Numbered from the stretch's first letter, positions 1-14,500 are shown. The stretch: DNA of 64,000 nucleotides from Rachycentron canadum (GCA_038496675.1 CM076653.1:10213210-10277209); one strand, 5' to 3'. Notes: a model not told the origin generated them from the sequence alone. Made by a program: numbers and translations.

Positions 1-39
<39 letters not shown>
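1..39. repeat. (AC)n microsatellite at the window edge
   Basis: An uninterrupted AC dinucleotide array opens the window and is cut by its left edge, so its full length is unknown. Such arrays are common in teleost intergenic DNA and likely length-polymorphic. Confidence 0.95.
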
Positions 40-40
<1 letters not shown>

Positions 41-1339
41 CGGCTGCGACAGTCACTCTCTTCTGCGGTCTGACTGATGTGGTGTTGCGGCCCCGTGGCC
101 CCTGGGGAGCACTAATTGAATTGGTTCCCAGAGAATACTAATGGGCCTTAATGTTGAGATAACTGATACTCAAACAACGAGTGATCATTGACAGCATGTG
201 TTTCTGCTCTGTAATAAACATGTCACAGCAACACAGGGAGCCAGTTGGTCCGTAAATGTACCCCCCCCCACCAACCCCCACCCCCTCCCTCCCTTAGCTG
301 TCCCATCCCCTGCTTCACATACACGCCCGCACACGTGGACGTTCACACTATACTTGTGTGGACCCTGTTCAAATCTAATAGCAATAAAAAGCAGCTTCAT
401 GCCAAATAAACAAATACATACACATGCAAACAAATATGGATCTAGACAATACCGTAATGTTTCAATGAAGAAAAGCAGTGTACACATAATTATATACACA
501 CACAAACACACACAGGATTGGGCCCATTGCTCCACCACTACAATTAGGAGGTCAGTTCAACAAAGAGTGAATCATACTTTTGCAATTTTGTAATTATCAA
601 CTATTGTATTTCATGGTTGAACAAAAACTACACACGCACTCAGAGCTGAAGATACACAGACATGCACACAGACGTCTTCCTTGGTTACTTTGGCGTCGAT
701 GGGTCCCCTTTCTGTCCAAGCCAGCAGCCTCCTCCTCCTCCTCCTCCTCCTCCTCCTCTGCTCCCTAAGTCTTTGCAGCCGTCTGGGAGAGGTTTGTGAA
801 GCAGAGACGACCTCAGGGCTCTGAAACACCACGCACTGTTTCACACCCTGACTGACAATGTACAGTATCAGGCATATATGCGCATTGAACTGGGAACACA
901 GCAGCAAAAAAGCTGATCACATTGAGCAACACTGAAGGCACAATGTGGACGTTTAGAGGTCAAATGTAGTGTTTTTGGCTTGTAACAGTTGTGGTCAGTT
1001 TAACTGACCATTTTCTAAGTCCTGGCTCCAACAGTTCCCTGTGCTACGCCTCTCACAGCACATTCTGCAGTTCACAATGATAATTGAGATTGAATTGAAA
1101 TTACTGAGACAATGGGTCCTTGATTTCTCAAGTTAGTCAAAAACAGGCATCTCCTTTCAAGCCACTGATCCAACCAAGAAGTAGACTCTCAGCAAAGAAA
1201 ACCATCAGTCTCTGGGAGGCTGATCTGTTTCTGTACTTGAGGTATTTATATTAACATTATTTATTTCAACATATTTTAGTCAATCAGCCATTAATTAATT
1301 GTTAATTATTTTCCTCTAAATGTAACCATCATTTAAAAA

Positions 1340-1530
1340 TTAACATCATGTTGTACTGAAGACTTGAAACTAGAGACTGTTCACTGAGGTGATAAAACAA
1401 GTGAGAAGTATGGTCATTTTCCCATAGATTTCAATACAATCTGACTTTTTTTTTTACAACCAGTGGAGTTGCCCCCTTATGGTCATTAGATAGAATGAAG
1501 GTTTAAGGCTCCACTTTTTTGCAGACCCTT
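1340..1530 (+). repeat. Teleost interspersed repeat, family A
   Basis: This segment contains the string CAATACAATCTGACTT, then ACAACCAGTGGAGTTGCCCC and ATGGTCATT. The same ordered blocks recur at 23690-23790 and 27220-27310, and part of the family recurs inverted at 31085-31270. Four dispersed, diverged copies in one window identify a repeat family rather than coding sequence. I cannot assign a library name from sequence alone. Confidence 0.75.
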
Positions 1531-3305
1531 GGACAAACACCTGCATACATTTTTGCTCAAGGTTTGGCATCATTGTTAAACTGTGAAAAATACAGTAAGG
1601 GAAAAATACGGGAAGTCTGAGTCTCCACAAATCTGAAGGGTAGGTGATTGTAATATTCAAGGTGCCGTCATTAAATATTTATACTGAGTCCTTTCTATAG
1701 TAGAGACATGGTTTGATAGTTTTTGTTCGGGTCAGATGTCTTTAATTAGCAGGAGGTCCCTTAAGCAACACGCCCCATGAAACGCCTTGGATAGAAGGTG
1801 TCGTCACCTCCCAGGCCCAACACTAACTTGGCCAAAAAAGCCTCTGACTGTACCCACCCACACCCTCACCCAGCCAGAGGCTCTGCCACGCTGTGTTTGG
1901 TGTAAAAACAAATTCCCTCAGTGTAATCGCAAACTGAGCTAACAGTTTTCAATAGCTTGTCCTTCACCGTCGTCCCATCCAGAGACACCTCAGCGTTTCT
2001 GACAGCCCTGACGACCACTCAGGCTCAGTTATTGTATTTTGGTCAGGCTCAGCAGCCATGAATCGGCCGGGGAGATTGAGAAAACACCACAGTGAGAGCG
2101 AAGAGGAGCTGAGGGGGCGTTTGGCGGAGTGGAAACTGGGGTTGATGATGAGAGATGTGGCACGCAGGGGAGGGGTTTTATCCCATACAATGTCCACATG
2201 TGCTGGTGGTTTTCTGGCGTGGCTTTGGACGAGCGAAACGGAGAAGGCACATACGCATGGTGCTCCAACAACAACTGCTGGAGGGTGGTACAACAATAAG
2301 CCTCCTGTCAGATGTGTGTGGGTAGTGAGACAGCCTGTTTGAACAAGGCTGTTACATTATACCACTGTATGAAGCCACACAAAACATTAGAGTTTGTGTC
2401 TTTAGCCTTAAAGATTAATACACTTCTACTCACATCAGATAAACCTACGTTTTCAAGGCATCACTGTTGTGTTTGGGGGAAAAAGTGCAAAACATCCAAT
2501 TCTAAAGCTAAAGCTAAAGCTAATAAGTGGAAAGGACTCTGGCCTGATAATGCAAGTGCAGCTGCTGTGGAAATGTGTCTGTAGAGGTTGTTAGTGGCAA
2601 CACAATGTTCAGTTGAACAAGCACTGAAAGGAAAAAGGAAAATGAGATGTTATTCTTGGGAAAAGGAGTCTATCTTGGAATTTGACCCAGGCTCACCCCT
2701 TGATGATGTGGACTCGGACTCAGGTAATGGAGACTCAAGTCAGACTTGACTCTGACTCCACTCTGACTTTTCTTTAGTGGCTCAGACTCAGACTCAGATT
2801 TGAACTCTAGGGCCTCTCGGCTTGGATTCAAGGTTAAGTGACTCAACTGCAACTCTGCTTTGACTAGATAAATACACCCTTTCCTTTTCTCAGTAAGACA
2901 TGTTCTGCCTCTCTGCCTCTGTCTTACAACCCTGAGGATGAGCTGATCAGATCTCTGCAACGGCTTTGACTCTGTGTTCATCTCTCAGCTTCCCACATGC
3001 AGCCTTTTGGCTGAGCCAGCGACAAAAACAAACACCCTGTCTACCAAAGCTTGTTATCCCTCCCTGGTTTTCTCCCCCAGATACCCTCCCAGCCACCCCG
3101 CACTACATCACCCTGAGCAGGACTGGGTGAGCAAGGTTCCCCCGGCGGGTGTTTGTTTGAGGACTTTGAGGGAAGCTGTGATGATGTCACCACCAGACGG
3201 CAGACAGTTTTTTTCCCCTCTTACTCGCTCCCTGTCATTCTCCAAGCTTCCAAGCTAAACAGATGAGATCAGCTCATCTTTCCTGATGTTCCTATCGCTG
3301 TCGCC

Positions 3306-3306
<1 letters not shown>

Positions 3307-3358
<52 letters not shown>
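3307..3358. repeat. (GA)n microsatellite
   Basis: About 25 GA units, nearly perfect, in the region upstream of the DPY19-like gene. No gene overlaps it. Confidence 0.95.
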
Positions 3359-3360
<2 letters not shown>

Positions 3361-4935
3361 CACACCATCTAGTTTGAAAGTATGGCACCTACATCTCAGC
3401 CCAAAGGCATCTACCTCACAGTGTCTGCTAAACTGCCAGAGCCCTCAATTGCTGTATTTTTATGAAAACACAATTTTCCATTTCCCTTTTATGGCCCAAG
3501 AATCTGTAAAATCTCTTCATTCAGGGATGATGGTGATAAGGCTGCAGATGTAGTCTGGCTGTAGTTAATAAAATGCTCTTAATAAAATGTGAAACAGAGG
3601 AAAAGCAAGAATAATAAGAATATTTCGGGAATTAAAAAGAAATGAACGTGTGAATAAGAATAAGTATGAATCCCACATAAAGAGTATAGCCCTAAAAATA
3701 ACTGTTGCGTTCAGGGCTCAGGTATATTGTCGGTCCTTTAGGGCCATCTACTGGTTTTAAAGTGTTGGTGGAACTTGTTTGACACTTTCAGGAACATTGA
3801 GGACAAGTTTTTGTACATTTGGCCAAGTTTTATATCTAGAAATACTATAAAACTAAACTGCTATAGCCTTTTATAATCATTATTAATCAATTAACAAAAT
3901 GCCTCTAACCCTTATTCTATGGAATAATATGGTCTATTAAGAGGGACAAATGTCAGCTTTTAGTGATAAGTGGCTGTTGGTGTTGAAGTAGATGTAGTAC
4001 TGAATACCTGTTAAAAAAAAAAAAAAAAGTAGATGCAAAGAAAAGCTGCACTGCATCAATTTTATACATTTGATTGCATGAGAATGTTCCCTTTTCTGTA
4101 TTTGCAGTGAAGCCAGGTATATTCAATGTCCAATTATTAATGTCAAATTTGTCAAAACAGCGAGGAGTTACTAGATTGAGGGAGTTAAAGGATTCATTTA
4201 ACTTTCACCCACATACTCTTTATTAGAAAATGCAGTCAACACAAACTAAACAAACCAAAATAAATTACATTAACGGTTGTACTTACAGTTTTCTTGTAGA
4301 TGAGGACTGAAAATAGCAGTGATACCATAATAATGATAATAGTGTTAAAGAAATACAAAGAGGTTTTTGCAGTGTATTAAATGATCAAAGTATGTAAATA
4401 GAAGCCCTTTTAATCTCCCCTTTATAAAGTTATGGGGGACCAAAATTGATTTTCTCAATATGTTTATTAAGAACCAAATGCAACACAACACAAGTCAAGG
4501 GGTCATTCCCTGTTCGTATTTCTGTTTATATACAGTCTATGGGTCAGTATCATGTGTCCAAAAGGTTTAGGAAAGACTTTGAGACAAATGAAAATGCTAA
4601 CTCTCTTTGCTCCTCAAACCTTAAAGATATTATTTGTTATTGGAATAATCCTAACGACAGATATTGATCTACTTAACTTCATAATTCTACTTGCCAATTT
4701 CTTTATTTACAAATCAGAAATTTGAAAGAACTTTTTTTCCCTGTTACCTCTGACTGAATATTATATGTATATTTTTGTACCACCTGCACCTTTTTTCTAC
4801 TTACTTAGAGATTTTTTAAAGTTATTTTCTATTCTCTAACATTTTCAAGCTTTTTTAATAAATTTGCCTGTTGTACTTATGTTATCTGTTATGATTTCTG
4901 TAAATTAGGTGCATTGCATTTCACTTGACAATAGT

Positions 4936-5131
4936 AAGAAGAAGTAAAAGAAGAAGGAAGAAGAAGAAGAAGTAAAAGAAGAAAAAGAAGAAGTAAAAGA
5001 AGAAAATGAAGAAGGAAGAAGAAAAAGAAGTAGAAGAAGAAAAAGAAGTAGAAGAAGAAGAAATAGAAGTAGAAGAAGAAGAAGAAGAAAAAGAAGTAGA
5101 AGAAGAAGAAGAAAAAGAAGGAAAAGAAGAA
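4936..5131. repeat. GAA-rich polypurine tract
   Basis: Nearly 200 bases are almost pure purine on the + strand, built from GAA, GAAAA and GTAGAA units with only scattered T. The tract ends about 80 bp before the conserved-looking promoter block at 5213-5247. Long GAA/TTC mirror-like tracts can form triplex (H-DNA) structures; whether this one does is inference. Confidence 0.9.
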
Positions 5132-5199
5132 TGATTAATAATTACGCACTTATTTTATGTGGGGGGGTGAATAAATTAAAATAGCCTAAATAGCTTTTG

Positions 5200-5513
5200 C
5201 ACTAAAATACACGGTAACCGCCATTACTTGCCGTTGCCATGGTTACCGCCAGAAGCTCTGTAGTGCCGCTCAACATCCGGTTGGGGGCGAAGCTTCCTCA
5301 GATTTCTACGAGAGTCGGTGGAAGCGTCGCTCAGGTAGTAAAGGGGCAGATCCGAGGACCAGATACGAGCAACCGTGGAGCTGCTCGGCTCAGCTCAGAC
5401 GCACCGCGGGTCGTGCTTCTTGCCCACCCCCTCCCCAAGCCCTCTTTACCCCCCCCCTTACCTCGACTCTCAACGGCTCCCCGGCTGCCTAACCTCGGCT
5501 CTCCCTGGAAACC
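5200..5513 (+). promoter_or_regulatory. dpy19l1: CpG-rich promoter and 5' UTR of dpy19l1
   Basis: The sequence changes abruptly from AT-rich to CpG-rich at about 5210 and stays so through coding exon 1, as expected of a CpG-island promoter without a TATA box. At 5213-5219 and 5241-5247 are inverted copies of a 7-mer (GGTAACC/GGTTACC). Between and across them are CCGCCATT (5218-5225), which fits a YY1 site on the minus strand, and GTTGCCATGGTTAC (5233-5246), which resembles an RFX X-box at 12 of 14 positions. The transcription start is not determined. An ATG at 5239 opens a different overlapping frame and would matter only if transcription starts upstream of it. Confidence 0.6.
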
Positions 5514-8500
5514 ATGGTGGCTAAAAACAGAAAACAGACCGGGAAGAGTCCAGCGACCCAGGCTGACCGCGACAAGAGCCCGCTGGTTTCGCCCCCTGGC
5601 AAAAGTAACACCAGGCGGCCGGGCAGGGAGGGCAAAGCTTTCTCCGGCTCTCATCCCAACGGGCTCTCGGGCATCAGACACAAGCTCGGGCTAACTCCCT
5701 CTGCAGTCGTGAAGCTGGGAATCACTCTTTTCCTCGGTAAGTTAGGAGCGTTAGCCTGTTAGCTGCTAACGCCTGCTAACGTTGTGTACAGTTTTTTTTT
5801 TTTTTTTCTTTAGCATTAGCGGATCCGCTAAATTAAGTTATCGCCGCTGCCGATCTGTTGGCTAATGTTAGCTCACCTGAACACTAGCTCCCCAGTTAGC
5901 TTCCTATTGTTGCTATTCATTAAAATCACAACAAAGTAGCCTGGGTTCTTCCCTGCAGCTACACACGTGTTGTCAGGTTTTCTGGCAAAGTTCAGGCTAA
6001 TGTTATAGTGATTTATCCTCAAAATGCACCATACTAAATGCTCCACGTATCATTATCCCATGTTTTCCACCCCTTTGGTTTCTCTCTGGGTCCCATTGCA
6101 GTTTTTCTCAGACACATTTATTTTGCAGCACTGAAAGTTACTTCTCTCTCTCCCTCTCCCTCTCTCTGTCCACAGCTGCTCTGACTGGATATCTGCACTG
6201 GTAAGTTGCTCTTTCTCCATGTTTCTACTCGATCAGTTTGCTCTGAGATGCAGCTCTTGGCTCACACTTTTCTCCCCCTGTGATTTAGGTATCACCTCTC
6301 ACAGCTCTTTGAGAATGACAGACACTTTTCACACCTGTCAAACCTGGAGAAGGAGATGGCTTTTCGGACAGAAATGGTAAATGATGAGTTGTTTTTTTAT
6401 TAGGATAAGATGATTTTTTTTTTAAGCTGATGCTGCCATTGCCTGACATTGCCCAACAGCCATACAATGATCTTGAAGAATAGCTTCACATATTTTCGAG
6501 TCTGTCTTAAAACAGTGATCAGGTGCCCATGAGACGATTGTATCAGGTTTTACTTGTGGCAGTAGCTCATGCTGTCCAAACTGTCTGTTAAGACGTCCTT
6601 GTAAAAGTTCTCTCATTTTAAGTGAATGGGGACCAAAAGCTCTGTGTAAAAAAATAAATCCTCAAGTTAATCTGAAGCTAATATAACTGTGTATCTCAGA
6701 CTTCAGAAATCTGAGTTTTCCTTTGTGTCACTTTCCCAGTGTCACAGCTCAACATGAAAAGATACTCATTTGGTGTTTTTATATTGTAACTTTGGTAGAT
6801 ATCCTCATTATTTGTCAAGCATAGGCTCATCAGATTAACACTCAAATGCATTTTTGCATAGAAAAGGGACATGAATGGATGGATGGATTTTGTTTCTTTA
6901 TACATGCAAACATTTTTTTTCCCCTGAAAACTGTTTTGTTTTTCCAGCTGTCAAAAACCATTATTATACCATCATTAAATAAATAATGATAAGAAAGTCA
7001 TTACGATCCATGTGAGTGATGCTGCACTTTGTAATCCAGCAGTGGGTTATTGTCCAAAATAAGGCAATGACACAGCACTATAGTATCGACTGTGAAGTTT
7101 CCAAACACTGCATCAGAGTTTTTTATTTGAAGACATTGCAACTTTGCAAAGCAAAAGCTGACCGAAGCTGATCTTTGACCAGTGAGCTCCGGCCTCCAGA
7201 TTGAGCCAGAAACAGATGCAAATGCAGATGTGTTGTGTGTCAGTTGAGTGAATGAGGGACACAGAGTGGATTTTCGCAAGGCATAGGAGATGACCAAACC
7301 TGAGCTCTTGTGACTGTGTATGTAGAGAAAAATCATCATTTCCATTTACAACAGTAGACTACAGTTGATGTCGGCTGTAACAAAAACACAAAATGTCGGT
7401 GCATTTCTAATTTCTGTGTTTTCACCTTTTGCCTCGGACACTGCAAAGGTGAATGCACAAGAGCGAGATCAGAAAATGTGTGTTTTTAATGTGACATATG
7501 CTAATGCACCACGATAACAGTGTAAAAGCTGCTGATGCTTGACATGCAGCTCAGGCTTCACAACCCTTTTGGACAGTAAAGGTGACAGTTGAATCATATG
7601 GAAAGTGAATATTTTTCTTGTTGTGTGCTACCAGATGGGCTGTGAGCCTGTGTAACTCAGTCTTGTTTCTGAGGTTTCTGTTGTAGAGTTATATTTAGTG
7701 TCTGCGTCTGGATCACTCTGTTCCATCTCTCTCTGAGTCTGATTTCTTTGTTTCTCCTCTCTCTCCATCACTCTGCCTTGACATTTCTCACAGACAGATA
7801 AATAGAGCAACAGCAGACAATGGTGGTAATGCATGTTAGTGGGATGGAAGAGGGCAGCCAGAGGATGGAGTTCAGAGTCCTGATGGGTAAAGGAGAAAAG
7901 CTGTTAGTGAAACGTTTAGTCATTTACTGGACAGCGACCTGTGGCGCCTCCCTGAGGGAAGGAGCTGCAGGATGTGAGGGGTTGGAGATGATCTTTCTTT
8001 GCTTGCTTTGCGGGTCTGCAAGTGTGTAGAGAGTCAGCTGAGGGAAGTGGTTTGCTTGCAGTTTTTTTGGATTCTTGTTAACCATCCCTGCTTTAGCGTC
8101 CACGCTGCCGTACCATACTCTAACAATGCATGATAACGGTGTTGGAGGAGACCAGGATGTGTTCAGTATTTGATTTTCACTTTGGGCTATTGCTGATGTG
8201 TGTTTCAAAGGAATTCAAAATGCTCAGTGATGATCAAGTCAAGTTTATTTGACAGAAGTTATGTCCAGGCGTTTTTCAAATACAGAAGGTCCAGACCATG
8301 TCACGGTCATGGTCTTGGGATCGCTGTTTATTTGTGCGTGCATATTTTGGGTTGACTTTCATCTTTTTAAAATTCACCACCAAGCTTCTTTCTCGTGAGT
8401 TTAATCTGATGTACTCTCTCTTGCTTCCAGGGTCTGTACTATTCCTACTATAAAACCATTATCGAGGCTCCCTCCTTCCTGGATGGCCTCCACATGGTCA

Positions 8501-11500
8501 TGAACGATCGGCTGACTGAGTACCCCCTGGTTATAAACACACTGAAGAGATTTAATCTTTATCCAGAGGTAATGTTGACCCGTTATTCATATGATTTACA
8601 GTATGGTAGCATCACCCGTGTCACCGTTACCACATTGTATGGGCTGTCATCAGATTGTAAATCTGACAAAAACCTAAAAATATGCTACAGTAAAAATTCA
8701 AATCTGACAATAAGTATTTATTGACAATCTGTATTTTTTTGGGTGCATCATTGAGTGTCTCTGAGATCAGATCAAATACATTACTAAGCTCTAACAAAAT
8801 CTATTATCTCTCATCTCTAGTTAGTATTTGTGCCGAAAACAAAGGTGCTTTACCAGCTTCTCATTAACTCAGTGATAGGCAAAAATTAAATGCATCTGCT
8901 GTCTATAGGGCTGCAGCTATCATCTGGGTTAATGGAGCAGCTCTACTGTTTTGGTTTTTTTTTTTTGTTTTATTTAGTTTTTTTGTGCAGTGCAGCTGTT
9001 GTTAACTGAAGATCATTAGTGAAGGAGTAGTTCCGATAACTCCCAGGAGTTGCATTCTCCTCTTCATATCAAGAAGCTAAAGGAAGTTATAGTTATGAAG
9101 ACGCTTATGAAAGGTGTGTCACATTTCCCTGTTATTTTCACTGTGTTGCATACATCAACATTTATGTAACGATCAGAATAAAACTTTGTCAGGACCTTCC
9201 AACAAAGAATATGAGAGAGCTGGGACAATCAAGCTGTTTTACAAGGCAGCACAAGAATTTACTTAAAACTGATTTTCCCACATTAATTAGTTGTTTTTAT
9301 TTCCTGTGGATTTGCTAGAGCTAATCCACAAAGCGGTGCAGGAAAGATCAACATTCTCAGCTCAGGGAAGGAGTCGGTAAACGACTTCTACAGGACTACA
9401 ATGGGGATCCCAGTTGTGTGTTTTCCTCATGGATAACTGAACAGAAAGGTCCTTTCAGACATGTTGTTTGAACAGGCTTTTCACTGGCTGTTGTGTCTCC
9501 CCCGCCGTCCGTCTCATCTCCCCAGGTGGTCCTGGCCAGCTGGTACCGGATGTACACAGGTATAATGGCCTACTTTGGGATCCCCACCAAGATGTGCTGG
9601 TCCATCAACAGAGGAGAGGGACTCACCCCCGTGGATAGCTGTGAAGGTACAGACTGTCGCCGTGGAGCTCCAGTCTGATCTGCAAATACACTCATCTGTG
9701 CATGCACACACACACATACACACAGACAACAGGCTGTAGATCTACATTACACAAGCACATAGTATCACAGCTTTGACCTGGAGCTACACTGACATTTAAA
9801 ATACTCACACTGAATTGACTGGATGACTAATTTCTTCACAGTCTTTGATGATTTTCTTTGCTCATGGACAGACACGTTCAGAGCAGCCTCACAGGGAGCT
9901 GGCAGTTAAAAGAAAATTAATGGCTTTTACGGAAGGAACCGAGCAAAGGAACCAAGGATTTTTGGTTCCCGCTATTTTACTTTCAGTTGAAAATTCAATT
10001 GGCAGAGTTTTCTCTCTTCTACAAAAAAAAAAATTCAACAGATTATCAAACCATCAGTGTTTCCTCCAGTCCATTGTAATATGCACAGGTTAAAAGCAGC
10101 AAAAACATAAGGCTATGGTTAGCTTTATTACTCATTAATATGATTACTTTTTTAAAATAATCAATAAATTGTTTAGTGTGGAGTATGATGTATGAAAATG
10201 GTAAAGCATAAATTGAAAGTTCCTGAAGACTAAGCTCTTTAAACTGATTTTTAAACTGTTTTGTCCGACCAACAAGACAAAAATCACAAACATTCAACTT
10301 TAAAATAGCTACCAATGAAATAAACAAAAAGCAGCAGATCCTCACATAGAAGAGCTAGAGCCAGCATTGCATTTTTGCATTGCACTGCATTTTTTTTTTT
10401 TTTTTTTTTTCTTGCCAAGAGTTAGATGAGAAGATTCACGTGGTGTCAGATGCTCTGCACACCCACAGGTTTTAGTTGTGTGGCTGATTACAACCTGCTC
10501 AGGTCTGCTTGACTGGATTCAGTGTTTCATAAGATGTACTGTACACAAAGTGACTTTGTGCTCATCAGGTTAAGAAACACATGTCTGACAGTTTAAAATA
10601 AGGCCACATCTCGCTGTCGATTACATGCTTGCATACAGAAAGTAATCTTTAAAATGTTTCTACACCTTGATTGAGCCCCTCCTCTGGAAGAGGAGACCAA
10701 GCCATGAGGTCAAAGCAAACTGTCTGCAGAGCTCATAGACGGGGTTGTGTCGAGGCACAGCTCCAGCGAGGCCTGCAAAAATGCTAGCACCCATTATCTT
10801 AGCATCATAACTGGAAACAACTAGCTGCGCTGTGCCAATGATACCAAAATCTGTCCTCTAGCTGCTCTAAATCTCACTTATCACCATGTTATATCTTGTT
10901 TCATCTGTTAAAGGTCTGTGAAGTTGCTAGTCAACCAGCGGAAACTCAAGGAAGTGACTAAAATGTTGAACTGCTCCTTTAGTCAAAGATTTCCTGTCAC
11001 AAAGCCAAAGATCAAAACTTTACATTTGAGAAGATTTCTGCTTGAAAAGTGGCTTCAAGTTACTAATTATAAGAATTCTTGTTTTTTAATAGTACAATAA
11101 CTAAGCTAATTGAAAAAGTACGTCAGCACTGTTGTCAACCAAAAGAAAAATAAAATGTGAGATGGAATATTCCTATTGACACTGAAAGACTCAGTGTGTA
11201 TCACACAATGATACAGTATGACATTTAGGATCTGACCGGCAGCAAAACACTTGGTTGAACAACAGGTAGAACACAATCACAGCAAAGGAAACAGTAATTA
11301 TTAGAGAAGCCCTGAGGGGACATGTTTCCTAGAAGAGCAAAACCTGCTGACGGTAAACAGCCTAAAACAGTTTAAAACTTTACTTTGTGGAGCTGCAATC
11401 TGTGTGTCTCATTAGTGAAGGGAGTCACCGCGGGGTCAGTGTTTCCTCTGTGTTTGCATAACGGCACACTGCCTCACAGAAGATTCAAAGGTCCATAAGA

Positions 11501-14500
11501 AGAAACATTTACCGTAACTGTAAGTCAATAGGTTATGTTAATGGGGCGTTGAATGACACAGAAAAGAGCGAAGAGTCCATTATATTATTTTCAGGGTGAG
11601 ATATAGTTAGGATCTTTCTTCCCCCCAGAGATTTTCCAGTAATTTCCAGTCACATCATGGTAATGAAACAGCTCTTAGTAATGTTAGCACATTTCCACGT
11701 ATCTTGTTAGTCATTACAGCCTTGTCAATCTGCTTCATGTACCTGCTAATTTCGTCTGGCAGCACCGCTGAGAGGAAATTATCCGATGGTGTTAGAATAT
11801 GCAATTTTATTAAGGGTGTGAAGCAAAGTCCATTAGTTAACACGAAAAGCCTGCGTTTACCCGCTCTTACGCATTGAGGAACCTCTGCTTCTGCATCAAA
11901 ACTTGGCTCATTTTTATTCAGTGTGATTATATTTTTACGTGGTCAATGTATATGATGGTGAAAGGGAACAAGTTCTGTAAAACGGACCCACATGCTAATT
12001 TCAGTTGAACTCCAGCGTAGTAGAAACCAACTCTTGGGTGATCCCACACTGGTTTTTTTTCGGGTTTAGAGTTTTTTTTAAGTGACGTTGGTCCTTGTTT
12101 GCAGGTTGGACAGCTATTCTATGCTTTATATTTTATTGTTTTTGTAACATTAGACCCTGGACAATATGTTTTGTGTGCGACATGAATCAAACAAAACACA
12201 GCTCACAAATCCTCATAAATTTAAGTATATTACAGACATGTAACAGGAAAACACAAATGTTGTACACATCTATACAAATTGTACATTTTACAGCATATAT
12301 GGCGCCTACAGATTTTAGAGAAGGGGACAGTATCTAAAAATGATGTTTCGGTGTGGACATTAAATCACTAAAGGGAAAACGTGGCTGAAAATAAAGTCTG
12401 GTCACAGAAAGCCTGCAGCAGGGGATCAGGGCATGTGGTGTCCTCATAGGTGGAGCAGAGCGCTGTGAATTCATCATCCTGGCCAGGAGCTTTGAGAGTT
12501 ACTACCTCTTTCAGGGCGTTTTTTTTAGCACTGACCTAACTTAAACAACTTGGAGTTGCTGATGTTCAGCAGGTATAATATTTACCATGTTCACCAATTT
12601 ACTTGGTGTCTTCGCATGCTAACATTAGCTAATTAGCACTAAACATAAAGTACAGCAGAGGTTGACAATGATGTTATTACTTTACCAGGTATTAGGTCAT
12701 GAATTATGAAATTGTCATTACAATCCTATCCAATATGCTGGGATGTTTCAGTCTGTGGTGGACAGCGGCATCCTCACAGCTAAAGTACGTGCGTCCCTGA
12801 ATGCAGCATTTTTTGCCTGTTTTGCCCAAAACCCAAAGATATTTATTATACAAAACCAAGAAAAGCTCCATACCATCACGTGTGAAAAGCTGAGTGGGCA
12901 GTTTTGATTGAGAAATGACTAATACATGACTAATTTATTACCAAAATTGTTGCCAAATCATTCTTTTCTTTACTGTCTGAACTGGTTGATTTTTGTAGCA
13001 GCAGCTTAGGTCTCCTAGAGTCTCCATCAGTAATACTCTATTCTGTCAAAAGCTCAACACTGTCTCAATGTTTTCCGTGTGTGTGTTGTGCACATTAGGT
13101 ATGGGCGATCCGGCGTATTTCTACGTGGCCTGCGTGTTCCTGCTGAACGGCGTGATGATGAGCCTCTTCTTCATCTACGGCGCCTACCTCAGGTAGCTCC
13201 TTCCCGCCCCGCGCTCTGTCCTGTCACGCTCTGGCGCGCATCAGAGAGGAGAGGATGAATTTTATGGTCCATCTCGTCCCTCAGCCGTCACACCCGTCAC
13301 ACCGAGACAGAAAAACAGTTTTGCGGTTTGCGTCTGACAAAAATGTGGATCTGAAGGAGCAGATGGAGTTTGACCTTTCTAAATCTGTCTGCTTCTATCT
13401 GCCTCTCTTCTCATGCATCACCCTCCCCCCCCCCATCTTTTCCCTCCCTAGTGGCAGTCGACTGGGCGGCATTGTTACCACAATGTGTTTCTTCTTCAAT
13501 CACGGTGAGGTGAGTGCATAGTCCTTATTATCTGTGTCAGTTTTTTATTTTAATGGCGAACGAAGCTTTGTAGCTCAGAGCAAGCCTCTCTGGGTGTAAG
13601 CCTCTGAAATGTGTAAAACTCAAAATGAAAAAGCACTCAGAAAAGCAGAGGGTGGTTAATAGGAGCTCATTTCAGCCCCTCAAAGGAGCTTAGAGTTGTT
13701 TTGGGCTGGCGCTCAAAGCTGAGTCCCTCCACCCACCTTCTCCTCTCCAGTTTCCACCAGAACAAATAGCAAGTCTCTATTTTTCCAGATCAATACACTG
13801 ACATTTCAACCACACACTCAATGTTTCTCAGTCCCTGTTCATGTCAAATGATGGTTTGTGACATTTCAGTAGCATCTGTGAATTTCACTTTTTTATTTTT
13901 GGAGGTGGTGGTGGGTTTGAAATGTGGAGGTGTGCGTTGATACATTTGTGTAGTTGTAGTGTTAAGTGTGTTATATGGTCTAAGTGGTAGTGTGGGGTTT
14001 TATTACACCACTACTTAAAAGATCCCCTTTTTCAGGACGTTAACAATATGTAGCAGCCTGGACACAGAAAGCTGATGCCCCCCCTTCTCTTTTTTTGGCG
14101 CCTCTGTAACAGTCCAGGGGCCAGAGGCTAAAGGAAAAACTGGGCACACAAACACAGTTATTTCAGTTTTTTTGAATTGTCACATAGTTTTGCTGTGTAA
14201 ACATTAAAGCTTATAATGATAATAATGAATTCAAGCTCTGCGATGGTGGCTGTTTTTTTTTCATGTTAAATTCTGTCTATTTCGCATTTTCTCTTCACTG
14301 TATCTAACTTGTCTTGCTCTTAAAAAAAAAAAAAAAAAAACATTGTTATAAATACCAGTTCATGTGCAGGAAGTGACATATGCATGGTTTATATAAATAC
14401 ACATCATTTATAAATGTGACCCTAGGTCCTTTTAACACAGACTATCTGCTGACATGAGTCCAATCCACACTCCAGCTACAGCTTGAAAATTTGATCAGAT

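Larger units (their letters stand above)
40..4934. other. Intergenic region without a supportable gene
   Basis: I see no exon chain here. The longest open frames are about 60-130 codons, occur as overlapping pairs on both strands in low-complexity sequence, and match no family I recognise. Recognisable content is a (CTC)n run at about 728-759, the interspersed repeat at 1340-1530, a (GA)n array at 3307-3358 and an A-tract near 4013-4028. Distal regulatory sequence for the downstream gene could be present but cannot be read from motifs alone. Confidence 0.7.

Noticed and set aside
198..593. A 131-codon + strand frame with an overlapping minus-strand frame
   Set aside because: Composition is driven by C-tracts and CA/CACA runs, with no family resemblance and no exon neighbours.
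2058..2342. A 94-codon + strand frame starting MNRPGRLRKHHSESEEEL
   Set aside because: It starts like a charged cytosolic protein, but I recognise no family. Two minus-strand frames of similar length overlap it, and no splice-linked partner is seen.
5239..5694. A 151-codon + strand open frame starting upstream of the dpy19l1 start
   Set aside because: It is in a different frame from the conserved exon 1 and owes its openness to GC-rich promoter sequence. It matters only as a possible overlapping uORF if transcription begins before 5239.
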